Shown here: in pieces, positions 18,075 to 28,100 of the stretch
How the letters are laid out: every line of letters starts with the position of its first letter
Position numbering within the stretch: position 1 is the stretch's first letter
Source: Comamonadaceae bacterium
GTDB lineage: Bacteria; Pseudomonadota; Gammaproteobacteria; Burkholderiales; Burkholderiaceae_C
DNA: 64,000 nt
Direction of reading: 5' to 3'
Assembly: GCA_027483665.1 (NCBI GenBank)
Contig: JAIXUC010000039.1
Coordinates: 31,814-95,813, forward strand
Made by a program: the position numbers and the translations under genes
The notes under the pieces: generated by a model
The model's input: the letters and a program-made list of their open reading frames with translations, nothing else
Databases searched by the model: none
What the model was told of the DNA's origin: nothing

Positions 18075-18761
18075 TTGAGCGATTACTTTCTGGCCATCCT
18101 CGAAGGCGCTGTGCTCACCGTGGGTGTGTCGCTGTGCGCCTTGGCGGTGTCCATCGCGCTGGGCTTGTTGGGGGCGGTCTCGCGTCTGTCAGCGGTGGTG
18201 CCGCTGCGCGCTGTGGCCACGCTCTACACCACGATCATTCGCGGCATTCCAGATTTGGTGCTGATGCTGCTGGTGTTCTACGGCGGCACCATCCTGGCCA
18301 ATCAAGCGCTGGAAGCGCTGGGCAGCGATGCGACGGTGGACATCAACCCCTTCATGGCGGGCGTGCTCACCATCGGCTTCATTTACGGCGCCTACATGAC
18401 GGAGGTATTTCGCGGCGCCATCCTGTCGATTCCCAAAGGTCAGGCCGAGGCCGCGCGGGCTTATGGCATGACCCGGCTGCAAACCTTCTTTCTCATCACC
18501 GTGCCGCAAATGGTGCGCTACGCCCTGCCGGGCTTCACCAACTGCTGGCTGGTGCTCATCAAGGCCACCGCGCTGGTTAGCCTGATCGGCCTGCAGGACA
18601 TGACCTACATCGCCAAACAGGCCAGCGCGGCTGCGCGAGAGCCCTTCATCTTTTTCATGTTCACGGGCGCGCTTTATCTGGCCTACACCTGGGTGTCGCT
18701 GGTGCTGCTCAAGCGGCTGAATGCGCGCTACAGCCTGGGTGTGAAGCAGGGACGCCTATGA
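18075..18761 (+). CDS. Polar amino acid ABC transporter permease (HisQ type), cassette 2
   Basis: The 228-residue inner-membrane permease has the family loop GQAEAARAYGMTRLQTFFLITVPQ. The start is taken as TTG at 18075. A GGAG element lies seven bases upstream, the length then equals that of the cassette 1 paralogue, and the alignment begins at LSDYFLAILEG. The in-frame TTG at 18018 would add a Pro/Gln repeat (encoded by a short CCCTTCCAG direct repeat) not seen in the paralogue. It overlaps the next permease gene by four bases. Confidence 0.9.
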   Translation: MSDYFLAILEGAVLTVGVSLCALAVSIALGLLGAVSRLSAVVPLRAVATLYTTIIRGIPDLVLMLLVFYGGTILANQALEALGSDATVDINPFMAGVLTIGFIYGAYMTEVFRGAILSIPKGQAEAARAYGMTRLQTFFLITVPQMVRYALPGFTNCWLVLIKATALVSLIGLQDMTYIAKQASAAAREPFIFFMFTGALYLAYTWVSLVLLKRLNARYSLGVKQGRL

Positions 18762-19471
18762 ACTGGGCCGTTATCTTCGAGCCGAGCACGCTGGCGCTGT
18801 ACGGCCAAGGCGTCGTCAACACGCTGTGGTTGCTCGTCACGTCGCTCGCGGGTGGCGCTGTCGTGGCGCTGCTGATGGCGCTGGCCCTGACTGGGCCTTG
18901 GGGCTGGCTGAGCCGCCTGGTGGGTGCCTACACCTTTGTGATTCGCGGCACACCGCTGCTGATTCAGGTCTACCTCATTTATTACGGGCTGGCGCAGTAC
19001 GAATGGATTCAGCAGCGCTGGGACGAGGTATGGCCCTGGACTTACTTCAAAGAGCCCTTCTTCTGCGCTTGGCTCGCCTTCACGCTGAACACCGCCGCCT
19101 ACACCGCAGAAATGCTGGCTGGTGCCATCCGCGAAACCGACAACGGTGAAATTGAATCCGCCCAAGCCTTTGGCATGAGCCGCGTGCAAGTGCTGGCGCA
19201 TGTAGTGTTGCCCAGTGCCTTGCGTCGCACCCTGCCGGCCTACAGCAACGAAGTGGTGATGATGTTGCACAGCACCAGTTTGGCCAGCGCCGTGCCCGCC
19301 ATCACCGACATCACAGCGGCTGCGCGCAGCATCTACGCTGACTTCTACCTGCCTTTCGAGGCCTACATTGCCGCTGCTTGTCTTTACCTGGTGGCCACTT
19401 TCTGCCTGATCGGGCTGTTTCGGCTGGCCGAGCGGCACTTCTTGGCGCACCTCGCGCCACGCAAGGCTTGA
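18758..19471 (+). CDS. Polar amino acid ABC transporter permease (HisM/ArtM type), cassette 2
   Basis: The 237-residue membrane subunit begins MNWAVIFEPSTLALYGQGVV. It contains FVIRGTPLLIQVYLIYYGLA and the ATPase-contact loop IESAQAFGMSRVQVLAHVVLP. It overlaps the upstream permease by four bases and is followed 39 bases later by the hydrolase gene. It is paralogous to 10755-11510. Confidence 0.93.
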   Translation: MNWAVIFEPSTLALYGQGVVNTLWLLVTSLAGGAVVALLMALALTGPWGWLSRLVGAYTFVIRGTPLLIQVYLIYYGLAQYEWIQQRWDEVWPWTYFKEPFFCAWLAFTLNTAAYTAEMLAGAIRETDNGEIESAQAFGMSRVQVLAHVVLPSALRRTLPAYSNEVVMMLHSTSLASAVPAITDITAAARSIYADFYLPFEAYIAAACLYLVATFCLIGLFRLAERHFLAHLAPRKA

Positions 19472-19510
19472 GGCGGGCTGGTTCAGCACCGTCCATCACC
19501 CCGCTCGACC

Positions 19511-20626
19511 ATGCAGACCGTTCGCCACGACCTACCCAGCCCCAGCGTGGGCACCCAGCGCCACCTGATCAGCTTGCATTACGGACCTACGGATCGCGGC
19601 CGCAAGGCTTACCTGCAGGCCAGCCTGCATGCCGATGAATTGCCGGGCATGTTGGTAGCGCACCACCTGAGGGCGCTGTTGGACCAAGCCGAAGCAGCGG
19701 GCCAGCTGCAAGCCGAAGTGGTGTTGGTGCCGGTGGCCAACCCGATTGGGCTCAGCAACGCCGTCTTGCGCACACCCTTGGGCCGGTTTGAGCCCGCCAG
19801 CGGCGAAAACTTCAACCGCCATTACCCGGTGCTCACCGACGCTGTAGCGCAACGCGTCTGCGGTCAACTCACGCAAGACCCGGCGCACAACCGCAGCGTG
19901 GTTCGCGCGGCCATCGCCACTGAGCTGCGCAGCAAGGCGCCGACGACGGAAATCGAAGGCCTGCGCCAGACACTCATGCTGCTGGCGCACGACGCAGACG
20001 TGGTGCTGGACCTGCACTGCGACTTTCAGGCGGTGATGCACCTCTACACCGAAGCGCCCTATTGGCCCGTGGTCGAGCCGCTGGCGCGTTGCCTGGGCGC
20101 CCACGCGGCCTTGCTCAACCAGCAGTCGGGCGGCCACAGTTTTGACGAGGCCTTGGGCGGCCCGTGGTGGCAACTGGCAGAGCGCTTCCCACAGCACCCG
20201 ATTCCTCTGGCCTGTGCCGACGTTACCGTGGAGTTGCGCGGCCAGGCCGACGTGGACCACGGCCTGGCCCAGGCCGACGCGCGTGCGCTCATGCTGTACC
20301 TGCAACACCAGGGGTTTGTGGCCGGGCCAGCGCCCGAGTTGCCGCCGCTGCTCAACCCCGCCACGCCGCTGGCCGGCTCGGAGCCTTTGAAAGCCCCCCA
20401 CGCCGGTGTGTTGGCTTTTCACAAGCACCCCGGCGAGCACGTGGCCGCTGGCGATGTGGTGTGCGATGTCATCGACCCTTTGAGCAACACGCTCACGCCA
20501 GTACGCGCCTCGGTGTCGGGTGTGCTGTACGCCCGAACCCTGCATCGCTACGCACGCGCGGGCATGGATCTGGCCGACATTGCCGGCAGCCAGCCCTTGC
20601 GCACCGGATGGCTGCTGAGCGACTGA
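19511..20626 (+). CDS. AstE/aspartoacylase (M14-like) zinc hydrolase, cassette 2
   Basis: The 371-residue paralogue of the cassette 1 hydrolase has the same predicted metal ligands (His40 and Glu43 in LHADE, His169 in LDLHCD) and the same C-terminal barrel-like segment (LAGSEPLKAPHAGVLAFHKH). The family deacylates N-acyl amino acids; relatives include AstE, aspartoacylase and the ectoine-pathway deacetylase DoeB. Its place between permease and ATPase genes is identical to cassette 1, so the hydrolase is an integral part of the module. The substrate is not known; an N-acyl arginine or ornithine is inferred from arginase and ornithine cyclodeaminase alongside. Confidence 0.82.
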   Translation: MQTVRHDLPSPSVGTQRHLISLHYGPTDRGRKAYLQASLHADELPGMLVAHHLRALLDQAEAAGQLQAEVVLVPVANPIGLSNAVLRTPLGRFEPASGENFNRHYPVLTDAVAQRVCGQLTQDPAHNRSVVRAAIATELRSKAPTTEIEGLRQTLMLLAHDADVVLDLHCDFQAVMHLYTEAPYWPVVEPLARCLGAHAALLNQQSGGHSFDEALGGPWWQLAERFPQHPIPLACADVTVELRGQADVDHGLAQADARALMLYLQHQGFVAGPAPELPPLLNPATPLAGSEPLKAPHAGVLAFHKHPGEHVAAGDVVCDVIDPLSNTLTPVRASVSGVLYARTLHRYARAGMDLADIAGSQPLRTGWLLSD

Positions 20627-20645
20627 AACCTAGCCGGAGAACGCC

Positions 20646-21410
20646 TTGACCAAACTCGAAGTGCACGACCTGTTCAAAAGCTACGGCTCGCACGAGGTGC
20701 TCAAGGGCGTATCGCTCACAGCCCAGGCCGGTGATGTCATCAGCATCATTGGCTCGTCGGGCTCGGGCAAAAGCACCTTTCTGCGCTGCATCAACTTGCT
20801 GGAGCGGCCCAGCGCCGGGCGCATCGTCGTCACCGGCGAAGAAATGCGTCTGGTCAAAGCCAAAGACGGCATGCTCACCGCTGCTGACGAGCGCCAGCTG
20901 CAGGCCATGCGCACCAAGCTGGCCATGGTGTTTCAGCACTTCAATTTGTGGGCACATCTGACCGTGCTCGAGAACATCGTGGCTGTGCCGGTGCATGTGC
21001 TCAAAAAGCCCAAGGAGCAGGCGGTGGCCACGGCCCGCAAATACCTGGAGAAGGTGGGCCTCAAAGGCGTGGAAGACAAATACCCGGCGCACATGTCAGG
21101 CGGTCAGCAGCAGCGCGTGGCCATAGCCCGGGCGCTGTCGGTCGAACCCGAGGTGATGCTCTTCGACGAACCCACCTCAGCGCTCGACCCCGAGTTGGTG
21201 GGCGAAGTGCTTCGCGTCATGCGGTCTTTGGCCGACGAAGGCCGCACCATGGTGGTCGTGACCCACGAGATGGCCTTTGCCAAAGAAGTCTCGAACCACG
21301 TCGTGTTCTTGCACCAAGGCTGCATCGAAGAACAGGGCAACCCGCGCGAGGTGCTGACAACACCCAAGAGCACCAGGCTGCAGCAGTTCTTGTCGGGAAG
21401 TTTGAAGTAG
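20646..21410 (+). CDS. Polar amino acid ABC transporter ATPase (HisP/OccP family), cassette 2
   Basis: The 254-residue ATPase has Walker [11 protein letters not shown]-loop [12 protein letters not shown], signature MSGGQQQR and Walker [14 protein letters not shown]. The start is TTG at 20646 with CGGAGA just upstream, giving [17 protein letters not shown] at the N-terminus. It is the last gene of cassette 2 and converges on lptE with 25 bases between stops. It is paralogous to 8840-9613. Confidence 0.93.
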   Translation: MTKLEVHDLFKSYGSHEVLKGVSLTAQAGDVISIIGSSGSGKSTFLRCINLLERPSAGRIVVTGEEMRLVKAKDGMLTAADERQLQAMRTKLAMVFQHFNLWAHLTVLENIVAVPVHVLKKPKEQAVATARKYLEKVGLKGVEDKYPAHMSGGQQQRVAIARALSVEPEVMLFDEPTSALDPELVGEVLRVMRSLADEGRTMVVVTHEMAFAKEVSNHVVFLHQGCIEEQGNPREVLTTPKSTRLQQFLSGSLK

Positions 21411-21435
21411 CGGTTGCCTGCGTGCGGCAGCAGAC

Positions 21436-21972
21436 TTAAGACAGGCTGCGTACCGCAGCCAGTCGCCGCAAGATTTGCTGGATGGCGTCGCTTTGCATCT
21501 CGCGGTAGAGCAAGGCTTCTTCGGCCTCTTTGCCCAGCACCGCGCTTTCGTTGAAGCTGATGTCGCGCTGCAGCAAGAGCTCGCTGTTGGGAATGAGCAC
21601 GCGGCCTTGCGGGGTGCTTAGGCGAAAGGAAATGCGAAGTCGCAATTGAAACTCGCGCACCTGGCCTGATGCGTTGACGCCCACCACCACTTTTTCGCGC
21701 TGCTCGCTCAGGATGTCCAGCACCACATCGGCCCTGGGACGCTGCGCGGCCTCGTTGAACCACTGGACCTCGCCACCCGAGGTGATCTGGCGGCGCAGCT
21801 CAGTGCCCACAGGCGATGACTCGGCCACTGGGCTGTAGAGGGTGCGAAAAGCAAAGTTCTGCTGGCCGCGCAGGGCAAAGCCACATGCCGTCAGGCCGGA
21901 CGCTGCTGCCAGCCCGAGGGCGATGCCCGCGCTGCGCCGAAGCATTTGCTGGAGTGCGGCGCGTCTTTGCAT
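21436..21972 (-). CDS. lptE: LPS-assembly lipoprotein LptE
   Basis: LptE is the outer-membrane lipoprotein that plugs the LptD barrel and inserts lipopolysaccharide. The 178-residue protein starts at 21972 and has a signal peptide ending in lipobox LTAC, followed by GFALRGQQNFAFRTLYSP, the usual LptE/RlpB opening. It lies two bases after the leuS stop on the same strand, the normal Burkholderiales arrangement. holA should follow but is displaced by the accessory island. Confidence 0.93.
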   Translation of the reverse strand: MQRRAALQQMLRRSAGIALGLAAASGLTACGFALRGQQNFAFRTLYSPVAESSPVGTELRRQITSGGEVQWFNEAAQRPRADVVLDILSEQREKVVVGVNASGQVREFQLRLRISFRLSTPQGRVLIPNSELLLQRDISFNESAVLGKEAEEALLYREMQSDAIQQILRRLAAVRSLS

Positions 21973-21974
21973 GT

Positions 21975-24884
21975 TCAAACCACCACGTTGACCAGCCGAC
22001 CCGGCACCACCACCACCTTGCGAGCTGGCGCGCCTTGGGCGTGTTGAAGAAAAACTGCACTGGCCAGCGCCGCATGTTCGATGGCGGCCTTGTCCGCACC
22101 CGCTGCAACGGTGATGCTGCCGCGCAGCTTGCCGTTGATTTGCAGCACCAACTCGATCTCGTCTTGCTGCAAGGCGGCTTCGTCCACCTGTGGCCAAGGT
22201 GCATCGAGCAAGTCGCCCACGGCCTGGGCATAGCCCAACTCTGCCCACATGTTGTGCGCAACGTGCGGGCACACCGGGTAGATCACCCGCAGCAGCACCG
22301 ACAAGCCCTCGCACACCACAGCAGCGTCGCCTTCCTCATGCCCACTGACGAGGCCCGGCTTGAACGCTTCCAACGCGTTGAGCAGCTTCATGCAGCCCGA
22401 CACCACGGTGTTGTATTGCATGCGCTCGTAGTCGTAGCTGACTTGGCGCAAAACCAGATGAACTTCACGACGCAGGGCCTTGGCATCAACACCCAGCACA
22501 ACGCCACTCAGGTCGGTTGCGGTGGCACGCTGAACACGCACTTGCTGTTGTGCGCCATAAGTCCACAAGCGGCGCAAAAAGCGGAAACTGCCTTCCACGG
22601 CTGAGTCGTTCCACTCGAGCGTGGCCTCGGGCGGCGCGGTGAACATGGTGTAGAGCCGGGCCGTGTCTGCACCGTACTTTTCGATCAATTGCTGCGGGTC
22701 CACGCCGTTGTTCTTGGACTTGGACATGGTGCCCACGCCCTCGTAGTCGATGGGCGTGCCGACAGGCAGGCGACCATCGCCGCTATCGGCTTCATTCTTG
22801 AGCTGGGCCCCGATGACTTTGCCAGCGTCGTCCAGCACGTGTTCCACATCGTGCGGCCAGAAGTAGTCCTTGCCGCCCTTGGACGTGCGCCGCGAATAAA
22901 TGTAGTTGAGCACCATGCCCTGCGTGAGCAGCTTGGTGAATGGCTCGTCCACAGACACCAGGCCCAGGTCGCGCATGACCTTGGTCCAAAAGCGCGCGTA
23001 CAACAGATGCAGGATGGCGTGCTCAATGCCACCGATGTACTGGTCCATGCCGCTGCCACCGGGCTGGCCTGGCGCTGCGCCGGGTGAGCGCATCCAGTAA
23101 GCCGTGCCGTCGCCCACCATGGCCTGCGTGTTGTGCGGGTCGCAATAGCGCATGAAGTACCAGGACGAATCGACAAAGGTGTCCATGGTGTCGGTTTCGC
23201 GCCGCGCGGCTTGTCCGCAAATCGGGCAGGTGACGCCGGCATGGAACCCTTCGTGATGCACCAATGGGTTGCCTGAGCCGTCTGGGATGCAGTCTGGCGG
23301 CAACACCACGGGCAGATCGGCCTCAGGCACGGGCACCGCGCCGTGCTCAGGGCAATGGATGATGGGAATGGGCGTGCCCCAATAGCGCTGACGGCTCACG
23401 CCCCAGTCGCGCAGGCGCCAAGTGACTTTCTTCTCGCCCAGGCCCTTGGCCGAGAGCAGCGCGGCGACTTGGTTCACGGCTTCTTGGAAGTGCAGACCAT
23501 CCAACACGCCAGAGTTCACGCAGACCAAAGCGCCAGACTTGTCGGCATATCCGTCGTGCCAAACCGTTGGATCGAACGTCCAGCCGTTGGTAGCCAGGGG
23601 AGCGTTGGGTTTGCGGGAGGCAGTGGTCGAGGTGGAGGAGTCGGAGGAGTCGGAGGCGGCGGCCGGCGGCGTCAGGGTATGGCCCGTGCCGCCGGCCGCC
23701 GCACCCGCTGACTCCGACTTCGTGGTCAATAAATTCCCTGGCCCCCCAACGACCTGCCGAATCTCAATGCCGTACTTCAGCGCGAAAGCAAAGTCGCGCT
23801 CGTCATGCGCTGGCACGCCCATGACTGCACCGTCGCCGTAGCCCATGAGCACGTAGTTACCGACCCAGACCGAGATGTCTTCGCCAGTTAATGGGTGCTG
23901 CACATGCAAGCCGGTGGACATGCCTTTTTTGTCTTGCGTGGCCAGCTCGGCCTCGGTCGTACCACCGGCTTTGCACTCTTGCAGGAATGCGGCCAATGCG
24001 GGGTTCGTAGCGGCCGCATGGAGCGCCAGCGGGTGCTCGGGCGCCACGGCGCAGAAGGTCACGCCCATGATGGTGTCGGCGCGCGTGGTGAACACATACA
24101 GCTTGCCTTCGCCAAGCAAAGCACCCGAGGCGTCGGTGATGCTGTGCGGAAAAGCAAAGCGCACGCCTTCGCTGCGGCCGATCCAGTTCTCTTGCATCAG
24201 GCGAACCTTGTCGGGCCAACCGTTCAGCGTGGCATGGGGGTTGCCGAGTTGCACGTGGTCCAGCAACTCTTGCGCGTAGTCCGTGATCTTCAGGTAGTAG
24301 CCCGGGATCTCGCGCTTTTCCACCACCGCGCCGGTTCGCCAGCCTTTGCCGTCAATCACTTGCTCATTGGCCAACACGGTCTGGTCCACCGGGTCCCAGT
24401 TGACGACCTGCGTCTTGCGGTAGGCGATGCCCTTTTCCAGCATCTTCAAAAACAGCCACTGGTTCCACTTGTAATAAGAGGGGTCGCACGTGGCGACCTC
24501 GCGGCTCCAGTCGATGGCCAGGCCCATGGCCTGCATCTGCCGCTTCATGTAGGCGATGTTGTCGTAGGTCCACTGGGCGGGCGGCACACCGTTCTTGAGT
24601 GCAGCGTTCTCGGCGGGCAAACCAAACGCGTCCCAGCCCATGGGCATGAGCACGTTGTGACCGTTCATGCGCAGGTGCCGCGTGAGCATGTCGTTGATGG
24701 TGTAGTTGCGCACATGGCCCATGTGCAGCTTGCCGCTGGGGTAGGGCAGCATGGAGCAGGCGTAGAACTTCTGCTTGGTCGAGTCTTCGGTGACGCGGTA
24801 GGCCTCGTGGCCGTTCCAGAGGGGCTTTGCCCAGTGGGCGCGGGCAGCTTGTTCGACGTCTGCTGGCAGGTACTTGTCTTGCAT
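21975..24884 (-). CDS. leuS: Leucyl-tRNA synthetase
   Basis: LeuRS charges tRNA-Leu. Hallmarks are the HIGH-type [15 protein letters not shown] and the KMSKS motif seen as [12 protein letters not shown]. The start at 24884 ([12 protein letters not shown]) is the family start; an upstream TTG would add seven residues. At 969 residues it is nearly 100 longer than usual. Part of the excess is a Ser/Thr/Ala/Gly-rich, low-complexity insert at about residues 380-440 (encoded near 23585-23750), between the IEIRQVV and [16 protein letters not shown] blocks of the CP1 editing domain. The gene ends two bases before lptE. Confidence 0.97.
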   Translation of the reverse strand: MQDKYLPADVEQAARAHWAKPLWNGHEAYRVTEDSTKQKFYACSMLPYPSGKLHMGHVRNYTINDMLTRHLRMNGHNVLMPMGWDAFGLPAENAALKNGVPPAQWTYDNIAYMKRQMQAMGLAIDWSREVATCDPSYYKWNQWLFLKMLEKGIAYRKTQVVNWDPVDQTVLANEQVIDGKGWRTGAVVEKREIPGYYLKITDYAQELLDHVQLGNPHATLNGWPDKVRLMQENWIGRSEGVRFAFPHSITDASGALLGEGKLYVFTTRADTIMGVTFCAVAPEHPLALHAAATNPALAAFLQECKAGGTTEAELATQDKKGMSTGLHVQHPLTGEDISVWVGNYVLMGYGDGAVMGVPAHDERDFAFALKYGIEIRQVVGGPGNLLTTKSESAGAAAGGTGHTLTPPAAASDSSDSSTSTTASRKPNAPLATNGWTFDPTVWHDGYADKSGALVCVNSGVLDGLHFQEAVNQVAALLSAKGLGEKKVTWRLRDWGVSRQRYWGTPIPIIHCPEHGAVPVPEADLPVVLPPDCIPDGSGNPLVHHEGFHAGVTCPICGQAARRETDTMDTFVDSSWYFMRYCDPHNTQAMVGDGTAYWMRSPGAAPGQPGGSGMDQYIGGIEHAILHLLYARFWTKVMRDLGLVSVDEPFTKLLTQGMVLNYIYSRRTSKGGKDYFWPHDVEHVLDDAGKVIGAQLKNEADSGDGRLPVGTPIDYEGVGTMSKSKNNGVDPQQLIEKYGADTARLYTMFTAPPEATLEWNDSAVEGSFRFLRRLWTYGAQQQVRVQRATATDLSGVVLGVDAKALRREVHLVLRQVSYDYERMQYNTVVSGCMKLLNALEAFKPGLVSGHEEGDAAVVCEGLSVLLRVIYPVCPHVAHNMWAELGYAQAVGDLLDAPWPQVDEAALQQDEIELVLQINGKLRGSITVAAGADKAAIEHAALASAVFLQHAQGAPARKVVVVPGRLVNVVV

Positions 24885-24901
24885 GGGGAAGAGGGGCGGA
24901 A

Positions 24902-25351
24902 TCAACGAGGTGCGGGCTTACTGGTGTCGGCATCGGTCGGCTGCGCCACAAAACCGATGCGCTGCAGACCTGCCTGCTGCGCCAGCGCGATCAGTTCCAC
25001 CACCCGGCCGTAGGGCACGGCGGCGTCAGCGCGCAGTTGCAATTCTGCGTCTGGCGATTGACGCGCTGCATCCGACAGGCGCTGCCTCAGTGCCACAGCG
25101 GTCACGGGCTGGTCGTTGAGGTACATCTGGCCTTGCGCGTCCAGCGTCACCGCGATGGGAGGCGTTGGCGGCGCAGGCACGGCTTGTGCAGAGCCGGCTT
25201 GGGGGAGTTGCAATGGAATGGTGCTGCTGAGCAATGGCGCGGCCAAGATGAAGATGACCAACAAAACCAACATGACGTCGATCAGCGGCGTCATGTTGAT
25301 TTCGCTCATGGGTTGAGCGCCTGGGTTGCGGTCGAAGCGGGCGAAGGCCAT
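24902..25351 (-). CDS. exbD: ExbD/TolR-family biopolymer transport protein
   Basis: The 149-residue protein has one N-terminal membrane helix (about residues 18-42: [20 protein letters not shown]) with the conserved Asp used for proton coupling, then a periplasmic domain. Together with ExbB it energises TonB-dependent outer-membrane uptake, or the Tol system. It follows exbB by 28 bases and precedes leuS, as in related genomes. ExbD and TolR cannot be separated by sequence alone, but the dapB-exbB-exbD-leuS context is usually annotated ExbD. Confidence 0.9.
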   Translation of the reverse strand: MAFARFDRNPGAQPMSEINMTPLIDVMLVLLVIFILAAPLLSSTIPLQLPQAGSAQAVPAPPTPPIAVTLDAQGQMYLNDQPVTAVALRQRLSDAARQSPDAELQLRADAAVPYGRVVELIALAQQAGLQRIGFVAQPTDADTSKPAPR

Positions 25352-25379
25352 GTTGCCGAAGGCGGTGGTGGCTGGTTAC

Positions 25380-26096
25380 TCAGTGTTGCGGGGGCGCGGG
25401 CGTTGCCACGCTCGCATCTGCAACAGATCCTTCGGCGCTCTGCTGGACCAGCAGTTCGCGCAGGTCGTGGGCCAAACCTTCGAGCTCGGCCTCAACTCGC
25501 GCTGTGGTTCTTCCGAACACGTTGTAAGCCAGAACCGCCGGAATGGCCACCACCAGACCAGCGGCCGTCATGATGAGTGCTTCGCCGACGGGTCCGGAAA
25601 TGCGCTCCACAGTCACCTGGCCTTCGCTGGCCATACCAACCAGCGCGTTGTAGATGCCCCAAACGGTTCCCAGCAGACCAACAAAGGGGGCCGTTGCACC
25701 CACCGAAGCCAAAACCACTTGTCCCGCCTGCAGGTGCGACAACACGCCATGCAAAGCTTGGCGCAAATGTCGGGTGAGGCGCTGGCTTCCATCGCCTTGC
25801 GTAGACAGTGGACGCACCGAAGCTGCTGTGGGTGCCATGGCCTGCTCGGCTGCCATCAGCAGCGGCAAGACCACCTGCTCGCGGTCTACCGACAGCAAGG
25901 CCTGCCTGGCCTCGGCCAACGTGGGGGCCTGCCACAGAGCGGCCAAGGACAAACCCATGTCCTGGCCCACGCGGCGTAACAGCCAAGCCTTCCAGAAAAT
26001 CAAAACCCACGTGGTCACAGACATGACCAGCAAAACCACGGCTACGCCGATGTTCAGCGCATCGCCCTCGCTCCACAACCACTGCAAAGGATTCAC
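25380..26096 (-). CDS. exbB: ExbB/TolQ-family proton-channel protein
   Basis: The 238-residue MotA/TolQ/ExbB-type protein has three membrane segments: one near residues 13-38, and a pair in the C-terminal half around [20 protein letters not shown] and [20 protein letters not shown], both family signatures. It partners the ExbD protein encoded just downstream. The start overlaps the dapB stop by four bases. Confidence 0.92.
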   Translation of the reverse strand: MNPLQWLWSEGDALNIGVAVVLLVMSVTTWVLIFWKAWLLRRVGQDMGLSLAALWQAPTLAEARQALLSVDREQVVLPLLMAAEQAMAPTAASVRPLSTQGDGSQRLTRHLRQALHGVLSHLQAGQVVLASVGATAPFVGLLGTVWGIYNALVGMASEGQVTVERISGPVGEALIMTAAGLVVAIPAVLAYNVFGRTTARVEAELEGLAHDLRELLVQQSAEGSVADASVATPAPPQH

Positions 26097-26932
26097 GACT
26101 TCAGCCCCAAGACATCGTCCATATCAAACAAGCCTCGAGTGTGCCAAGCCAGAAACCGTGCAGCTCTCAAGCTGCCCTGCGCATACGACTGGCGGCTGGA
26201 GGACTTGTGACTGATCTCGATGCGCTCGCCAGTGCCCGCAAACAGCACCGTGTGGTCACCCACGATGTCGCCGCCGCGGATGGTGGCAAAGCCGATGCTG
26301 GAGGGGTCGCGCTCCCCCGTGAGGCCTTCGCGGGCAAACACGGCGCAATCTTTGAGCGAGCGCCCCTGCGCTTGCGCAATGACTTCGCCCATTTGCAAGG
26401 CGGTGCCTGATGGCGCATCGACCTTGTGGCGGTGGTGCGCTTCGATGATTTCAATGTCGTAGCCGGCAGGCAAAGCGCGCGCTGCCATCGCCAGCAGCTT
26501 GAGCGTGACGTTGACACCCACGCTCATGTTGGGTGCCAACACGACGGCGATGTCTTGCGCGGCTCGCTCAATCTGGGTCTTTTGCTCATCGCTGAAGCCC
26601 GTGGTGCCGATGACCGCGTGAACGCCCAAGCGACGGCAAATTTCCAAGTGCGCCAATGTCCCGGTTGGACGCGTGAAATCGATCAGAACCTTCGCACCGT
26701 TGAGGCCCTGCACCAAGTCACTGGTCACCCGCACGCCGCTGGCACCGCCCGCAAAAGCCATGGCATCTTGACCCAGGAGAGGGCTGGCGTCTTGCTCCAA
26801 GGCACCTGCTAAGCGACAGTCGCCCGACTGAGCAATGGCCTGCAACAGCATCTGCCCCATGCGACCGCCGGCTCCGGCGATGGTGATGGGCAAGGCCTGC
26901 TGGCCCGCCGCCGCCAAGGCGGAGGCGCTCAT
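26093..26932 (-). CDS. dapB: 4-hydroxy-tetrahydrodipicolinate reductase
   Basis: DapB reduces the dihydrodipicolinate-pathway intermediate in lysine and diaminopimelate synthesis. The 279-residue sequence has the nucleotide-binding [17 protein letters not shown], the [10 protein letters not shown] segment, and the DapB signature [19 protein letters not shown]. Length is normal. It overlaps both neighbours (bamE by one base, exbB by four), indicating a co-transcribed and translationally coupled run. Confidence 0.97.
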   Translation of the reverse strand: MSASALAAAGQQALPITIAGAGGRMGQMLLQAIAQSGDCRLAGALEQDASPLLGQDAMAFAGGASGVRVTSDLVQGLNGAKVLIDFTRPTGTLAHLEICRRLGVHAVIGTTGFSDEQKTQIERAAQDIAVVLAPNMSVGVNVTLKLLAMAARALPAGYDIEIIEAHHRHKVDAPSGTALQMGEVIAQAQGRSLKDCAVFAREGLTGERDPSSIGFATIRGGDIVGDHTVLFAGTGERIEISHKSSSRQSYAQGSLRAARFLAWHTRGLFDMDDVLGLKS

Positions 26933-27528
26933 CAGCGGGCGCCCGGTTCCAGTGGTGGATAGGCAGTGACCAGGGCAGCGTTGCCGGTGGCTGGCGCCGC
27001 AGCCGCAGGCGCTGCACCAGCGGGCGTGGCACCTGCCGGTTTGGGGGAGGCAGCACGGGCCAGCTCTTCGGGCGTCGCCTCCAAACGCGGCGGCTTGCTG
27101 GCTGCCTTGCGTGAGCCGTCCAGTGAAGCGACGAACTCGGCCTCGGTAGGCATCTCATCGCCCTCAAAACGCTCCAAGGCGTCGTCCTTGAAAAACACAC
27201 TCAAGCGACGCTGTTGCAAATCGGAGCCTTGACGCTTCAGAGAAAACACATAGTCCCAGCGGTTGCCGTGGAACACGCTGTTAAGCAAAGGCGTTCCCAA
27301 AATCTCGCGCACCTGCAGGCGGCTCATGCCAGGTTGCAAGGCACCCACCTGCTCACGAGACACAAAGTTACCTTGGACGATTTCGATGCGGTAGGGCTGG
27401 ACGATGCCCGCCATGCGACCTGTGATGTTGTCCACCGTGCTGCAGCCCGCCAGCAACAACAGGCAGGCAAGCGCTGCGAAGGCGGTGGACATGGGCCTGG
27501 ATCGGGTGGTGTTGGCCATGGTGGGCAT
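26932..27528 (-). CDS. bamE: Outer-membrane assembly lipoprotein BamE (SmpA/OmlA)
   Basis: BamE is an accessory lipoprotein of the beta-barrel assembly machine. The signal peptide ends at lipobox LLAGC, followed by a SmpA/OmlA domain ([20 protein letters not shown]...[18 protein letters not shown]). A Pro/Ala-rich tail of about 45 residues ([20 protein letters not shown]) is a low-complexity extension beyond the usual domain. Starts at 27528 and 27519 are both possible and neither has a good ribosome-binding site. The gene is divergent from fur, the common order in this group. Confidence 0.92.
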   Translation of the reverse strand: MPTMANTTRSRPMSTAFAALACLLLLAGCSTVDNITGRMAGIVQPYRIEIVQGNFVSREQVGALQPGMSRLQVREILGTPLLNSVFHGNRWDYVFSLKRQGSDLQQRRLSVFFKDDALERFEGDEMPTEAEFVASLDGSRKAASKPPRLEATPEELARAASPKPAGATPAGAAPAAAAPATGNAALVTAYPPLEPGAR

Positions 27529-27640
27529 GTCTGAAAACGCTAACGATATGATCAAACTATTGTACGGGCCGCCCCTGACGTTGCTGGGGGCACTCACTGC
27601 CCACTCTGGGGCCTCAGCCGCATCCACGCCGACCCACCTC

Positions 27641-28087
27641 ATGCCGCGCATCGACGAACTCAAGAGCACCGGCCTGAAGGCCACCCTGCCCCGCCTGAAG
27701 ATTTTGGAGATATTCCAAACGGGAACGCAGCGGCACATGACCGCTGAAGACGTGTTCCGGGTGCTTTTGCTGGAACGCTCTGACGTGGGTCTGGCCACGG
27801 TTTATCGGGTGTTGACGCAGTTCGAGCAGGCTGGAATTTTGAACCGCAGCAACTTCGAGAGCGGCAAAGCGGTTTACGAACTCAACGAGGGGCAGCACCA
27901 CGACCACTTGGTTTGCCTCGACTGCGGTCGCGTCGAAGAGTTCTATGACGCGGACATCGAGCACCGGCAGAACCAAGTGGCACAGAGCCGGGGCTTCACC
28001 ATCGCAGACCACGCCCTGAGCTTGTACGCCAACTGCACCAAGACCGACTGCCCGCATCGGGCAACGGCGGGCAACCGCTCAGCTTAA
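27641..28087 (+). CDS. fur: Ferric uptake regulator
   Basis: Fur is the iron-sensing repressor of uptake genes. The 148-residue protein starts at 27641 ([20 protein letters not shown]). It has the winged helix [20 protein letters not shown], the metal-site histidines in [18 protein letters not shown], and a second Cys pair in NCTKTDCPH. Length and motifs are standard. It converges with hprK 13 bases downstream. Confidence 0.97.
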   Translation: MPRIDELKSTGLKATLPRLKILEIFQTGTQRHMTAEDVFRVLLLERSDVGLATVYRVLTQFEQAGILNRSNFESGKAVYELNEGQHHDHLVCLDCGRVEEFYDADIEHRQNQVAQSRGFTIADHALSLYANCTKTDCPHRATAGNRSA

Positions 28088-28100
28088 GAGCCTGACGACA

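Noticed and set aside
8840..21410. Ectoine utilisation (ehu/eut-doe) cluster
   Set aside because: Transporter, AstE-like and ornithine-cyclodeaminase-like genes and an Lrp-type regulator fit in part, but ectoine hydrolase (DoeA/EutD) and EutB are absent and arginase is present.
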